Positions 1 to 9,147 of a stretch of DNA of 64,000 nt are shown here, piece after piece. The position numbers and the translations under genes were made by a program. Below the pieces are notes generated by a model. It saw only the letters and a list, made by a program, of their open reading frames with translations, searched no databases and had not been told where the DNA came from. Source of the DNA: Aulosira sp. FACHB-615 (lineage in GTDB: Bacteria > Cyanobacteriota > Cyanobacteriia > Cyanobacteriales > Nostocaceae); contig NZ_JACJSE010000032.1 in assembly GCF_014698045.1 (NCBI RefSeq), positions 11,978-75,977 on the forward strand, written 5' to 3'. The first letter of the stretch is position 1. Every line of letters starts with the position of its first letter.

Positions 1-453
1 TTAAATCAGATGAAATTCTTCTATAGCATGGGGAAAATTTTTATTTTCATGGCTGGGACGGCTGAGTTTAATTAAGGCAAATCTTTGCAAGGGAGTTAAA
101 GCCACCCACTGTTCTAGACTCAAGTTGACTCCTAATTCTTGAGCTTTTTCTTGTAAGTTGGTGGGGATGGTACTAGAGTCCATCCAAGCAGGATAAGCAT
201 CTACAGGTAGTTGTCCTACAGGTGTACCTGTTTTTTCTAAAATTAGTTGTTGGAGATATTCTTTGTAAGCGTCAATCTCTGTTTGTGTAGTGCAAGGTAA
301 TTCTAGTACAGCTTCACGCTCATCTTGCGTCATTTGTAACCAATCTGATAACTTGAGTTTAATTCCGCAAGTATCTAATTTATATCTCACTTGCATTGGG
401 ATGCAACGTAGAGAATTTACAAAATCTGCTTCAAAATTAAAAAAGTTTGCCAT
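1..453 (-). CDS. narM: Nitrate reductase-associated protein NarM
   Basis: Small soluble protein of 150 residues with no signal peptide or membrane segment. The N-terminal block FFNFEADFVNSLRCIPMQVR and the conserved tryptophans and leucines match the cyanobacterial nitrate-reductase-associated family. NarM is needed in cyanobacteria for active NarB, probably in maturation of the enzyme. The protein contains two related segments (KLSDWLQMTQDEREAV near 34-50 and SLEQWVALTPLQRFAL near 112-127), which looks like an internal repeat of a helical motif. The stop codon TAA is the first three bases of the window, so the gene is complete. It lies downstream of narB on the same strand, after a PsiE-like gene and a 180-bp gap, so it may have its own promoter. 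No convincing Shine-Dalgarno sequence precedes the ATG. Confidence 0.85.
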   Translation of the reverse strand: MANFFNFEADFVNSLRCIPMQVRYKLDTCGIKLKLSDWLQMTQDEREAVLELPCTTQTEIDAYKEYLQQLILEKTGTPVGQLPVDAYPAWMDSSTIPTNLQEKAQELGVNLSLEQWVALTPLQRFALIKLSRPSHENKNFPHAIEEFHLI

Positions 454-635
454 ATTTTAAATCATAAAAAACTTGTGGCAGTGCTATTTGATAAACAGAC
501 AAAATAGACAAGGAGGACAAGTGAGAGAGATTTTTAAACTATTAATAATTGATATATTCTAGATGATTGTTATATCTTCATGTGAGAGCAAAAAATATTT
601 CAATTAATATAAATGCTTGTTAAATATGAACAAAT

Positions 636-1094
636 TTAATGAGATTGTTTGGAATTACTAGAACGAATGATTAAATAACTGATAGATAAAGCTAAAATGG
701 CAATTCCTAAGCCGATTATATCAATTCCTGTAACTTTCTCTAAGTCAAGAATAATAATTTTACGAGCAACAGCAATTAAAGAAGTAACAATAACTAATTC
801 TACTTGGAATACGTGTTTTCGTAGGTAAGCTGTGATATTTTCGAGAATTTCTAAGGCAATTAGGATATTTAAGAACAAGCCAAATATTTTAAATAATGTT
901 GTATTGAATTTACCATAGGGAGTATCAAATAACTCTTTAATTAAAAAAGCACCTAAATCTCCGATCGCTACTAATATTACTAGTACCATTAACACAGATA
1001 AAACCTTAGAAACTATTACCTCGACGTTCTCGATAATGTGCATGAAGCCTTCATCGGTAAATACTCCGAAGATGTTTTTGAATAGTTTTTTCAT
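636..1094 (-). CDS. PsiE-like (phosphate-starvation-inducible) membrane protein
   Basis: Protein of about 152 residues with four hydrophobic segments (roughly 27-55, 68-88, 100-118 and 125-145), arranged as in the PsiE family of small inner-membrane proteins. The function of PsiE is not established even in Escherichia coli. The start at 1094 is chosen because AGGA lies 8 nt upstream. An ATG three codons earlier (1103) has GG directly against it and no usable spacing. The gene sits between narB and narM on the same strand with gaps of about 200 and 180 bp, so co-transcription with the nitrate genes is possible but not shown. No nitrate-specific role is known for PsiE proteins. Confidence 0.75.
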   Translation of the reverse strand: MKKLFKNIFGVFTDEGFMHIIENVEVIVSKVLSVLMVLVILVAIGDLGAFLIKELFDTPYGKFNTTLFKIFGLFLNILIALEILENITAYLRKHVFQVELVIVTSLIAVARKIIILDLEKVTGIDIIGLGIAILALSISYLIIRSSNSKQSH

Positions 1095-1297
1095 CTGCTG
1101 CATCCTGGTTATAGTTCAACAAGTAATTGGTAATAATGTATATATAGTCAGTCAATATCAAGAATTACGACATAATATCTTGATGTCTGCTGTAATCAAG
1201 ATTTAAGGATGAGTTTTGTAAATCCTCACCATTGACTAATATCTATTGATTTAATGACTCAATTACCAATTTCTTGTTTAAGGATATACCAAGCAGA

Positions 1298-3550
1298 TCA
1301 CCATTGTGACGATTGGAGTTGATAATTTTTGCTGGTGACTTCCACAGAAATTGGTGCTAGTTGGACTGCACAAGCTTTTAATTCTGGTTGCAGAGAATCT
1401 GGACAAGCTTCGGAATGGGTGAGGGTGTTGGCTTCGGCTTGATTTGCCCACAGTGCGCCCCAGTGCATCGGGACAAAAACTGTACCGGGTGCGATCGCCT
1501 TAGTCACTTTTGCGGGAAAATGAGCTTGACCACGCCGCGATCGCACTTCGATTACTTGATTATCACTAATTTCCAACTTCGCCGCATCACGGGGATGAAT
1601 TTCAATGAATGGTTCTGGGTGCATTGAGCGAATTTTTTCAATGCGACCTGTGCGCGTTTGCGTGTGCCAATGTCCGTAAAGTCGTCCTGTAGTTAATATA
1701 AAAGGATAATCGGGGTCTGGTGGTTCGGCTAAACCTTTGGAGTAATAAGCCCCGAACCGCGCCCGACCGTCGGGGGTGTGGAAGTGTAGGTCTGTGTAGA
1801 GTCTTTTTGAGTTGGAGGGTGTAGGGTGTAGGGTGTAGGGTGTAGGGGAAGAAGATGTTTTATCCCCATTCCCCACTCCCCATTCCCCACTCCCCGTTTC
1901 GGGATGCGGCCAGTGGGTTGGCCCTTGTTTTTGTAATTGTTCATGACTAATTCCTGACATATCGCATGGGCGATTTTTGGTGAGTTGGGTAAATTCGGCG
2001 TAAACTTGGGCAGAGTTGGCAAAGTTAAACTTATCGGCAAAACCTAACCTTCGTCCAACTTCCGCGAAAATTTCCCAGTCGGCTTTGGCTTCTCTTGGTG
2101 GTTGGCGGAATGCTTGACATAAACTAACGCGGCGTTCAGAGTTGGTCATTACGCCTGTTTTTTCACCCCACTGGGCAGCAGGTAACAGGACATGAGCATA
2201 GGCGGCGGTTTCGGTGGGGTAATATGCGTCTTGGTAAATTGTGAAAGGCGATCGCAATAAGGCTTTTTTTGTCCGTTCCAAATCTGGCATACTGACAGCT
2301 GGGTTAGTAGCTGCAATCCACAGTAAACCTACATCGCCAGTTTCTAAGCCTGTAATCATATCCCAAGCCGTTAAACCAGGAACAGAAGAAATTTGTCCGC
2401 GCTTCAGTCCCCAAAAATCTTCTACTTCGGCGCGATGCTGGTCATTTTTCACCAAGCGATAACCAGGTAATAAATGCGCTAAACCTCCAGCTTCTCTACC
2501 TCCCATCGCATTCGGTTGACCAGTTAAAGAAAACGGCCCCGCCCCTGGCTTACCAACTTGTCCTGTCATCAAGTGGAGGTTAATAATAGTCCTCACCTTG
2601 GCTGTCCCTTCACTTGATTGGTTCACACCCATCGACCACAAAGACAATACCTTTTGCGCTTGACCCCAATAACGGGCGGCTGTTTCTAAATCTTCAATGC
2701 TGATACCACATTGACGCGCTGTTACTTCTGGAGAATAGTGACGGATGACTTCTGCATAAGCTGAAAAATTGCTGGTACAGTCATCGATAAAGCCAACATC
2801 GATGTAGTTCCAACGCATTAATAAATGGGCGATACCATTTAACAAATCGATATCTGTACCGGGACGAATTGCTAAATGTAAATCTGCGGCTTCGGCGGTG
2901 GGTGTGAGACGGGGGTCAACCACCACCATTTTTACTTTGCGGTTTTTTTTGTGGTATTTAGCCAGTCGGTTAAAAATAATGGGATGACATTCTGCGGTGT
3001 TAGTCCCAATTAAAAATGCACAGTCAGTTAACTCTAAATCTTCGTAACAACAGGGCGGGCCATCAGCACCAAAACTTTGAATATATCCAGACACAGCACT
3101 GGACATACATAAGCGTGAGTTCGCATCAAAATTATTAGTTCCTAAACAGCCTTTTAAGAGTTTTTGGGCGATGTAATAGTCCTCAGTTTGGAATTGACCA
3201 GAACCGTACATACATATAGCTTCTGAACCTTGGGTGAAGCGGACGCTTTGAATGCGGTTGGTAATTAGTTCAAAAGCTTCATCCCAACTAACTCGCCGGA
3301 ACTCTTGATCTAAAGAGTCCCGTACCATTGGGTAATGTAGTCTATTTTTATCTAAAGATTCGGCGATCGTTGCACCCTTAACACACACCATACCTTGGCT
3401 TGATGGGTGAGATTTATCACCCCTGACTCGCCAAGTCGGATTTCCTTGACTATCTCGGTTAGTTGCTTTATTAAGTTGGGCTGGTGGCGACACTTCTAAA
3501 CCACAGCCAACACCACAATAAGGACAAACAGTTTTAGTAAATTCAGTCAT
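1298..3550 (-). CDS. narB: Ferredoxin-dependent assimilatory nitrate reductase NarB
   Basis: Cytoplasmic molybdenum bis-MGD enzyme reducing nitrate to nitrite with electrons from ferredoxin. The N-terminus carries the 4Fe-4S motif CPYCGVGC followed by a fourth Cys in GMVCVKG. Molybdopterin-oxidoreductase blocks follow (SRLCMSSAV, the usual place of the Mo-coordinating Cys; GTNTAECHPI; SLWSMGVNQS; PGAGPFSLTGQPNAMGGRE). The C-terminal dinucleotide-binding domain contains TTGRLYGHWHTQTRTG. No NAD(P)H or flavin domain is present, as expected for the cyanobacterial type. The protein has 750 residues; about 30 of them (roughly 548-579) are encoded by heptamer repeats and look like an in-frame insertion before the C-terminal domain. 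It is the last enzyme gene of the nirA-nrtABCD-narB cluster, 238 bp after nrtD. Confidence 0.97.
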   Translation of the reverse strand: MTEFTKTVCPYCGVGCGLEVSPPAQLNKATNRDSQGNPTWRVRGDKSHPSSQGMVCVKGATIAESLDKNRLHYPMVRDSLDQEFRRVSWDEAFELITNRIQSVRFTQGSEAICMYGSGQFQTEDYYIAQKLLKGCLGTNNFDANSRLCMSSAVSGYIQSFGADGPPCCYEDLELTDCAFLIGTNTAECHPIIFNRLAKYHKKNRKVKMVVVDPRLTPTAEAADLHLAIRPGTDIDLLNGIAHLLMRWNYIDVGFIDDCTSNFSAYAEVIRHYSPEVTARQCGISIEDLETAARYWGQAQKVLSLWSMGVNQSSEGTAKVRTIINLHLMTGQVGKPGAGPFSLTGQPNAMGGREAGGLAHLLPGYRLVKNDQHRAEVEDFWGLKRGQISSVPGLTAWDMITGLETGDVGLLWIAATNPAVSMPDLERTKKALLRSPFTIYQDAYYPTETAAYAHVLLPAAQWGEKTGVMTNSERRVSLCQAFRQPPREAKADWEIFAEVGRRLGFADKFNFANSAQVYAEFTQLTKNRPCDMSGISHEQLQKQGPTHWPHPETGSGEWGVGNGDKTSSSPTPYTLHPTPSNSKRLYTDLHFHTPDGRARFGAYYSKGLAEPPDPDYPFILTTGRLYGHWHTQTRTGRIEKIRSMHPEPFIEIHPRDAAKLEISDNQVIEVRSRRGQAHFPAKVTKAIAPGTVFVPMHWGALWANQAEANTLTHSEACPDSLQPELKACAVQLAPISVEVTSKNYQLQSSQW
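1806..1904. repeat. STRR heptamer arrays inside narB
   Basis: Two heptamer arrays lie head to tail inside the reading frame. One is GGGTGTA in about four copies (1816-1845). The other alternates CCCCATT and CCCCACT in about four copies (1865-1900). They encode low-complexity peptide on the minus strand (GSGEWGVGNGDK, then SSSPTPYTLHPTPSNSK). A heptamer only stays in frame if the total length is a multiple of three, which holds here. Confidence 0.9.
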
Positions 3551-3650
3551 GTAGCTACACCTAATTTATCGGTGTTATCGGCTGATTGATTGTTTATGAA
3601 CCATCAGCATCCCTATATTCCCATTTATCTCGAAATTCCTTACTTTCAGA

Positions 3651-3735
3651 ACTTACGCAAAATTATGAAAAAACGAACCGCAAAGGGCGCAAAGGACACG
3701 AAGTTATAAGAGTTTGAGAGAGTTCTTGCGTAAGT
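3651..3735. mobile_element. MITE-like element with ACTTACGCAA inverted ends
   Basis: An 85-bp non-coding element between narB and nrtD. It is bounded by perfect 10-bp inverted repeats, ACTTACGCAA on the left and TTGCGTAAGT on the right. Its interior (GAACCGCAAAGGGCGCAAAGG...) is shared almost base for base with the element at 46476-46593. It has no coding capacity, so it would be a non-autonomous element mobilised in trans if it moves at all. Confidence 0.75.
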
Positions 3736-3788
3736 CCTAAGTTTCTCACTCTTCTTTGCGCCTCTGCGTCTTTGCGTGAGAAAAAATC

Positions 3789-4619
3789 TTACTCCTCATC
3801 ATGAGCAAACCGACGATAGAGGAAATCTAGAGCATAGTTCCGCAAGTTGTAGTATTCTGGGTCTTCCATGATGCGGCGGCGGTTGCGGGGACGGGAAAAG
3901 GGAATTTCTAACACTTCACCGATTTGAGCGGCTGGGCCATTGGTCATCATTACTACTCTGTCGGCTAAGAACAGCGCCTCATCAATATCGTGGGTAATCA
4001 TCAAGACGGTAACTTGATGGTCACTCCAGATTTGCAGTAGTTCTTCTTGTAGTTCTTCTTTGGTGATTGCGTCTAATGCACCGAAGGGTTCATCTAAAAT
4101 CAAGACTTGGGGACGGATGGAAAGGGCGCGAGCGATCGCCACTCGCTGTTTCATCCCGCCAGAAATTTGATGTGGTTTCTTGTCTGCGGCTTCTGTCAAT
4201 CCCACCATTGCTAAGTGTTCTCTAACAATGGCGCGTTTTTCGGCTTGGGGCTTTTTGGGAAATACGGAATCTACTGCTAGATAAACATTTTCAAATACAC
4301 TTAGCCAAGGTAATAAGCAATAGTTTTGAAATACCATCATCCGGTCTGGGCCTGGTTCGGTGATGGGTTGGTCTTGCAGCATGACAACGCCATCGGTGGG
4401 TGTGTTGAAGCCAGACACCATATTGAGGAGAGTGGATTTACCGCAGCCAGAGTGACCAATTAAGCAGACAAATTCGCCTTCACGAACTTTGAGGTCAATC
4501 CCATCGAGGACGGTGTAGGGGCCTTCGGGGGTGGGGTAGATTTTGCTTACGCCTTCAATTACGAGGAAGTTCTCGGCTTTGGTTTGTGGTTGTTGGAGAG
4601 TTTTGTTTATGATTTGCAT
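3789..4619 (-). CDS. nrtD: Nitrate/nitrite ABC transporter ATP-binding subunit NrtD
   Basis: ATPase of 276 residues that, with NrtC, powers uptake of nitrate and nitrite through NrtB. It shows Walker A GHSGCGKST, the Q-loop in MMVFQNYCLLPW, signature ISGGMKQR, Walker B VLILDEPFGALDA and the switch histidine in MITHDIDEA. The length and single-domain form distinguish NrtD from the longer NrtC. The N-terminal 18 residues precede the ABC core. GGA 8 nt upstream supports the ATG at 4619. It lies 84 bp downstream of nrtC. Confidence 0.95.
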   Translation of the reverse strand: MQIINKTLQQPQTKAENFLVIEGVSKIYPTPEGPYTVLDGIDLKVREGEFVCLIGHSGCGKSTLLNMVSGFNTPTDGVVMLQDQPITEPGPDRMMVFQNYCLLPWLSVFENVYLAVDSVFPKKPQAEKRAIVREHLAMVGLTEAADKKPHQISGGMKQRVAIARALSIRPQVLILDEPFGALDAITKEELQEELLQIWSDHQVTVLMITHDIDEALFLADRVVMMTNGPAAQIGEVLEIPFSRPRNRRRIMEDPEYYNLRNYALDFLYRRFAHDEE

Positions 4620-4703
4620 GATATTTTCCGAATTTATTATTTTTTCACGCAGAGGCGCAGAGGCGCGGAGAGTTACAAAGGACGAATGACTAATGACTAA
4701 TGA
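4620..4703. repeat. nrtC-nrtD spacer repeats
   Basis: The spacer holds a copy of the dispersed unit whose reverse complement reads AACTCTCCGCGCCTCTGCG, and a TGACTAA heptamer array next to the nrtC stop codon. It is the uninterrupted counterpart of the broken copy around 14570-14675. It has no terminator-like structure, so read-through from nrtC to nrtD is expected. Confidence 0.7.
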
Positions 4704-6692
4704 CTAAATAAATACTTCTTCTATACGGATGTCTCTCTTGATTTCTAAGCTTTTGAGGTATTCTAGGGGTTCTGAGGGGTTAAAAACTTTACCGTCGAAT
4801 AGGTGAATTGGGTCGTCGTAGCCAGTATCGAGTAAGCCGAGGTCACGGGCGGCTGCACCAAAGATGTCTGCGCGACAGACTCTTTCGATAATTTCTAGCC
4901 AGTTTTTGGGGAAGGGTGTCAAGCCCCAGCGTGCTAGTTGAGTTACCATCCACAAGATTTCGGTGCGGTTGGGGTAGTTGGTTTTGTTGAGGTAAAACTG
5001 GTTATAGGCGGTGAGTGATTGGGGTTGAGTACCGTCGCCGCGATTGTAAGGATCAATGAAGCCTGGGCGGATGTAGGCTGGGTTGAGGTTGAGGTATTCA
5101 GGACGGCAAATTAATTTGAGAATTTCTTCGCGGTTGCGGAGGTCATCACAATATTTGCACGCTTCTAACAGGGCTTTGATTAGGGCGAGATAAGTTTCGG
5201 GATATTGCTGCGCCCAGTCTTCGCGCACACCTAATACTTTTTTGGGTTGTCCTGACCAAATTTCTAGGGCGGTGGCTGCAACGAAACCGACATCATCATG
5301 AACCGCCATATAATTCCAAGGTTCGCCAGCACAGTAACCGTCGATGGTTCCGGCTTTGAGTTGAGCGACCATTTCTGTAGGTGCGATCGCAGTTAAACTC
5401 ACATCTGTATCAGGATTAATCCCGCCAGCCGCTAACCAATAACGCAGAATTAAGTTCTGCATGGATGTGGGATGAACTACACCCAATGTCAAAATTCTGT
5501 CAGGAGCAACGTTAATTGCCGCTTTCAGGTCGCTTAGATTTCTCACACCTTCGCTATACAGTCTTTTGCTTAAGGTGATAGCGTTAGCGTTGCGGGAAAG
5601 ATTCAGCGCGTTGACAACCGGAATTGGTGTTTTACCACCTGCGCCTAAAGTGAGTGCTAAGGGCATTCCTGCCAGCATTTGGGCTGCATCTAATTTACCT
5701 GTGGCTACCCCTTTGGCAATTTCATTCCAATTGCTTGCACGGTTGAGGGTGACTTCTAAACCATATTCAGCAAAGAAGCCTTTTTCTTGGGCGACGATTA
5801 AAGGTGCAGTGTCAGTTAAAGGTAAAAAGCCGATTTCTAAGTTGACCTTTTCCAACCCTCTTGGGGATACCGCCACAGGTGCAGCTGCTTTTTGCGCTTG
5901 GCGTTTCTTAGCCTGCTTTTGTTGATTGAGGAAGTAAATCATCTCATTCCGCAGATTGTAGTAACTGGGATGATTGACGACTTCCAAACGCTGACGGGGG
6001 CGAGGGATAGGTACTTCCAGAATTTGCCCAATGTGCGCTTCTGGGCCATTGGTGAGCATAACGATGCGATCGCTTAACAATAATGCTTCATCCACATCAT
6101 GAGTTACCATCACACAAGTAACATTATGCTCATTGCAGATTTTCATCAATTGTTCTTGCAAACTACCCCGTGTGAGCGCATCTAAAGCACCAAAAGGTTC
6201 ATCTAACAATAACAACTTCGGACGAATTGCCAAAGCACGAGCGATCGCAACTCGTTGTTTCATCCCGCCAGATAACTCACTGGGACGCTTCTTAGCTGCT
6301 AGACGCAAGCCTACCATATCGATATGTTCTTCGATGATAGACAGGCGATCGCTTTTCGACTTATTTTGATAAACCTCATCCACTGCCAAAGCGATATTTT
6401 CCCGCACATTTAACCAAGGAAGCAGCGAGTAATTTTGAAACACCACCATTCTGTCTGGACTCGGTTCTCTAATCTCCTTACCTTCCAAAGTCACACCACC
6501 AATACTGGCTCTATCTAAACCCGCAATGATGTTAAGTAAAGTAGACTTCCCGCAACCAGAATGCCCAATTAAAGAAACAAACTCCCCCTGCCGAATTTTT
6601 AATTCAATATTCTTCAGCGCAATATATTTACCACCATTCGGTAAATCAAAAATTCTATCAACGTGGTCAACTTCAACAAAAGTAGTAGTCAT
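4704..6692 (-). CDS. nrtC: Nitrate/nitrite ABC transporter NrtC, ATPase fused to a substrate-binding-like domain
   Basis: Two-domain protein of 662 residues typical of cyanobacterial NrtC. Residues about 1-260 are an ABC ATPase (GHSGCGKST, VFQNYSLLPW, LSGGMKQR, LLLLDEPFGALDA, MVTHDVDEA). A short Lys/Ala-rich linker follows. Residues about 280-660 resemble the NrtA binding protein (LEIGFLPLTDTAPLIVAQEKGFF, GEPWNYMAV) but have no signal peptide, so this domain is cytoplasmic. In the characterised Synechococcus protein the C-terminal domain is regulatory and mediates inhibition of uptake by ammonium; that role is inferred here from family. It lies between nrtB and nrtD in the operon. Confidence 0.96.
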   Translation of the reverse strand: MTTTFVEVDHVDRIFDLPNGGKYIALKNIELKIRQGEFVSLIGHSGCGKSTLLNIIAGLDRASIGGVTLEGKEIREPSPDRMVVFQNYSLLPWLNVRENIALAVDEVYQNKSKSDRLSIIEEHIDMVGLRLAAKKRPSELSGGMKQRVAIARALAIRPKLLLLDEPFGALDALTRGSLQEQLMKICNEHNVTCVMVTHDVDEALLLSDRIVMLTNGPEAHIGQILEVPIPRPRQRLEVVNHPSYYNLRNEMIYFLNQQKQAKKRQAQKAAAPVAVSPRGLEKVNLEIGFLPLTDTAPLIVAQEKGFFAEYGLEVTLNRASNWNEIAKGVATGKLDAAQMLAGMPLALTLGAGGKTPIPVVNALNLSRNANAITLSKRLYSEGVRNLSDLKAAINVAPDRILTLGVVHPTSMQNLILRYWLAAGGINPDTDVSLTAIAPTEMVAQLKAGTIDGYCAGEPWNYMAVHDDVGFVAATALEIWSGQPKKVLGVREDWAQQYPETYLALIKALLEACKYCDDLRNREEILKLICRPEYLNLNPAYIRPGFIDPYNRGDGTQPQSLTAYNQFYLNKTNYPNRTEILWMVTQLARWGLTPFPKNWLEIIERVCRADIFGAAARDLGLLDTGYDDPIHLFDGKVFNPSEPLEYLKSLEIKRDIRIEEVFI

Positions 6693-6769
6693 ATCTAATT
6701 ACTCTTTGCGTCTTTGCGCCTTTGCGTGAGGTAATTCTTTTTCTGGATTCAACCAACGCTCTCAGTTTT

Positions 6770-7609
6770 CTACTTCTGTTCAGCCACAACCTTACTCGCA
6801 ATAAAACCAACCAACCTATCCAATATCAACCCCACCAAACCAACATAAATCAACGCCAAAATAATCTCACTCAAATTAGTTTCCGTAGTCGTGTTGTAAG
6901 CATCCCAAATAAACGAACCAATACCCACACCACCGACTAACATTTCCGCCGCGACAATTGCTAACCAAGACAACCCAATCCCAATCCTTAACCCCGTAAA
7001 AATATACGGTACAGTCGCCGGAAACACAATTTTAAAGAAATACTTTGGCCCTTTCAGTTTTAAAACTCTAGCTACATTCACATAGTCTTGTGGAATTTGC
7101 TGCACTCCCACGGTTGTATTAATAATAATCGGCCAAATCGACGTAATAAAAATCACGAAAATTGCTGAAGGATTAGCTTGTTGAAATGCTGCTAAAGAAA
7201 TTGGTAGCCATGCCAGTGGCGGTACAGTTCTTAACACTTGAAATATTGGATCTACCGCATTGTAAATAAATTGATTAGCACCAATTAAAATTCCTAATGT
7301 GATGCCGACAATTGTTGCTAATGAAAAACCCAAACCAACCCTGCCTAAACTGCTGAGTATTTGCCAACCTAAACCTTTATCGCTTTCACCATTATCAAAA
7401 AATGGGTGAATAATAAAAGGGTCAAAAGTTTCGGTAAATGTTTCTATTGGGCCAGGTAATTTAAAGCCAGGATTTAAACAAAGTAATTGCCAAATCACCA
7501 GAAAGATAGCTAGTGCTACCAACGGTGGTATAACTTTTTTGACAATAAATTTATTAATAGCCTTTTGGGGCTTTTTTCTAACTGTGCGATTTCCTAGAAC
7601 AACTGCCAT
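6770..7609 (-). CDS. nrtB: Nitrate/nitrite ABC transporter permease NrtB
   Basis: Integral membrane permease of 279 residues. It has about six hydrophobic segments starting near residue 30 (VIPPLVALAIFLVIWQLLCL). The EAA-type loop near 195-215 (FPATVPYIFTGLRIGIGLSW) contacts the NrtC/NrtD ATPases. The sequence belongs to the NrtB/SsuC/TauC permease family. The basic N-terminus is consistent with a cytoplasmic start. The gene is 62 bp from nrtA and 77 bp from nrtC on the same strand. Confidence 0.95.
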   Translation of the reverse strand: MAVVLGNRTVRKKPQKAINKFIVKKVIPPLVALAIFLVIWQLLCLNPGFKLPGPIETFTETFDPFIIHPFFDNGESDKGLGWQILSSLGRVGLGFSLATIVGITLGILIGANQFIYNAVDPIFQVLRTVPPLAWLPISLAAFQQANPSAIFVIFITSIWPIIINTTVGVQQIPQDYVNVARVLKLKGPKYFFKIVFPATVPYIFTGLRIGIGLSWLAIVAAEMLVGGVGIGSFIWDAYNTTTETNLSEIILALIYVGLVGLILDRLVGFIASKVVAEQK

Positions 7610-7671
7610 TATTTTATGATTCCGAAAGTGTTAATAAATTGTGTTGCGATCGTTGGGAGAGAAGTCAGAAA

Positions 7672-8985
7672 TTAAACTTTCTTAATTTTCAAAGATTGCA
7701 AATATTCTTCTGGTTTTTCTGGGTCGAATTTCACTCCATCAAAAAAAGTTTCTACACCACGAGAACTACTAGTAGGAATTTGGGAATCAGGGACACCAAT
7801 AGCTTTCGCTGCTTTCTTCCACAGGTCTTCTTTATTTACTTGGTCAACGATTTCTTTAACTTTGGTATTTTTTGGCAAGTAACCCCAGCGAATATCTTCA
7901 GTTAAAAACCAAATATCGTGGCTCTTGTAGGGATAGGAAGCATTATCAGCCCAGAATTTCATCCGATAAGGAAATTCTTTTTCTGTCCGCCCATCGCCAA
8001 AGTCAATATTACCTTTAGCCCTCTCGATAATATCTGCGGCTGCAACATTAAAGTATTTGCGATCGCTACAGATTTTGCACATTTCTTCTTTGTTTTCTGC
8101 CTTATCGCACCATTGTTGCGCTTCTAGAATTGCCATCAATATTGCTTGGGCAGCGTTGGGATTTTTATCAACCCAATCTTGGCGCATAGCAAAGGCTTTT
8201 TCTGGATGGTCTTTCCATAATTCACCTGTAACTAAGGCGGAATAACCTAATTTTTGACTGACCAATTGAGCATTCCAAGGTTCACCAACACAGAAAGCAT
8301 CAATTGTATTCACTTTCATATTGGCAACCATTTGTGGTGGTGGTACAGGTTCTAAAACCATATCTTGGTCTGGATTAATCCCGCCAGCAGCTAACCAATA
8401 ACGCATCCATAAATCGTGAGTACCACCAGGGAAAGTAATTCCAGCTTTTAAGGATTTTTTATCAGCTTTGGCTTTATTTGCCGCTTCTTTGAGTGCTTTA
8501 CTTTCGAGGTTGACTTTGAGTTCTTTGAATTTATTGGCAACAGAAATAGCCTGACCATTTGTATTTAATCGCGCCAAGAGATACATCGGCACTTTATCGT
8601 TAATGGTCATCAGATATGGCATAGGGCTGAGGATATGTGCGCCATCAATACCACCGCCAGCCGAACCAATTTTTAAGTTATCGCGGGTGACAGGCCAAGA
8701 TTTTTGCTTGATAACTTCGACATCTGTCATCCCATATTTCGCAAATAAACCTTTTTCTTTGGCAATAATGAGCGGTGCAGAATCAGTAAGGGCAATAAAT
8801 CCGAGTTTGGCTTTGGTTGTCTCAACTTTGGGCGCATTTGCAGAGGTGACGTTAGCGACTGGTGCGGCGGATGGGTTGTTACCACCATTGGAGGCTGTAT
8901 TGCTGGAACAACCATGAGCAACAATAGAAGCGGCGGCGGCTGCACCAGTAGTAAAAATAAATTTTCTGCGGGAAAGATTGGTCAT
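7672..8985 (-). CDS. nrtA: Nitrate/nitrite-binding lipoprotein NrtA
   Basis: Periplasmic substrate-binding subunit that captures nitrate and nitrite for NrtBCD. The N-terminus has a twin-arginine-like signal (LSRRKFIFTTGAAAAASIVA) ending in a lipobox-like AHGC, so it is probably membrane-anchored by lipid. The mature part shows family blocks KLGFIALTDSAPLIIAKEKG, GLFAKYGM and FCVGEPWNAQLV. The start at 8985 is preferred because AAGGA lies 7 nt upstream; an in-frame ATG at 9003 has no ribosome site and would only add six residues. The gene is 150 bp after nirA. Confidence 0.95.
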   Translation of the reverse strand: MTNLSRRKFIFTTGAAAAASIVAHGCSSNTASNGGNNPSAAPVANVTSANAPKVETTKAKLGFIALTDSAPLIIAKEKGLFAKYGMTDVEVIKQKSWPVTRDNLKIGSAGGGIDGAHILSPMPYLMTINDKVPMYLLARLNTNGQAISVANKFKELKVNLESKALKEAANKAKADKKSLKAGITFPGGTHDLWMRYWLAAGGINPDQDMVLEPVPPPQMVANMKVNTIDAFCVGEPWNAQLVSQKLGYSALVTGELWKDHPEKAFAMRQDWVDKNPNAAQAILMAILEAQQWCDKAENKEEMCKICSDRKYFNVAAADIIERAKGNIDFGDGRTEKEFPYRMKFWADNASYPYKSHDIWFLTEDIRWGYLPKNTKVKEIVDQVNKEDLWKKAAKAIGVPDSQIPTSSSRGVETFFDGVKFDPEKPEEYLQSLKIKKV

Positions 8986-9089
8986 TAATTTGTCCTTTGT
9001 CATTTGTAGGAGTTACGAACCGCCAAGGCGCAGAGTTCGCAGAGGAATGAGAGTTTGAGAGAGGTTTTGCATAAACATAAGTAGAAGTC

Positions 9090-9147
9090 TAAAATTTCAG
9101 ACTTCAGACTTCAGACTTCAGACTTCATACTTCATACTTCACACTTC
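9090..9147. repeat. CAGACTT/CATACTT heptamer array at the 3' end of nirA
   Basis: About seven tandem heptamers (CAGACTT four times, then CATACTT and CACACTT). They run up to and into the last codons of nirA, whose stop TGA is made by the repeat (GTT GAA GTG TGA on the minus strand). Confidence 0.85.

Noticed and set aside
1729..2040. Minus-strand ORF in another frame of narB
   Set aside because: It overlaps the narB frame and its length depends on the heptamer repeats, which are open in several frames.
9090..9147. Possible CRISPR array (and other tandem repeats in the window)
   Set aside because: The repeat units are 7-9 bp with no spacers between them; no 25-40 bp repeat with unique spacers and no cas gene is present.
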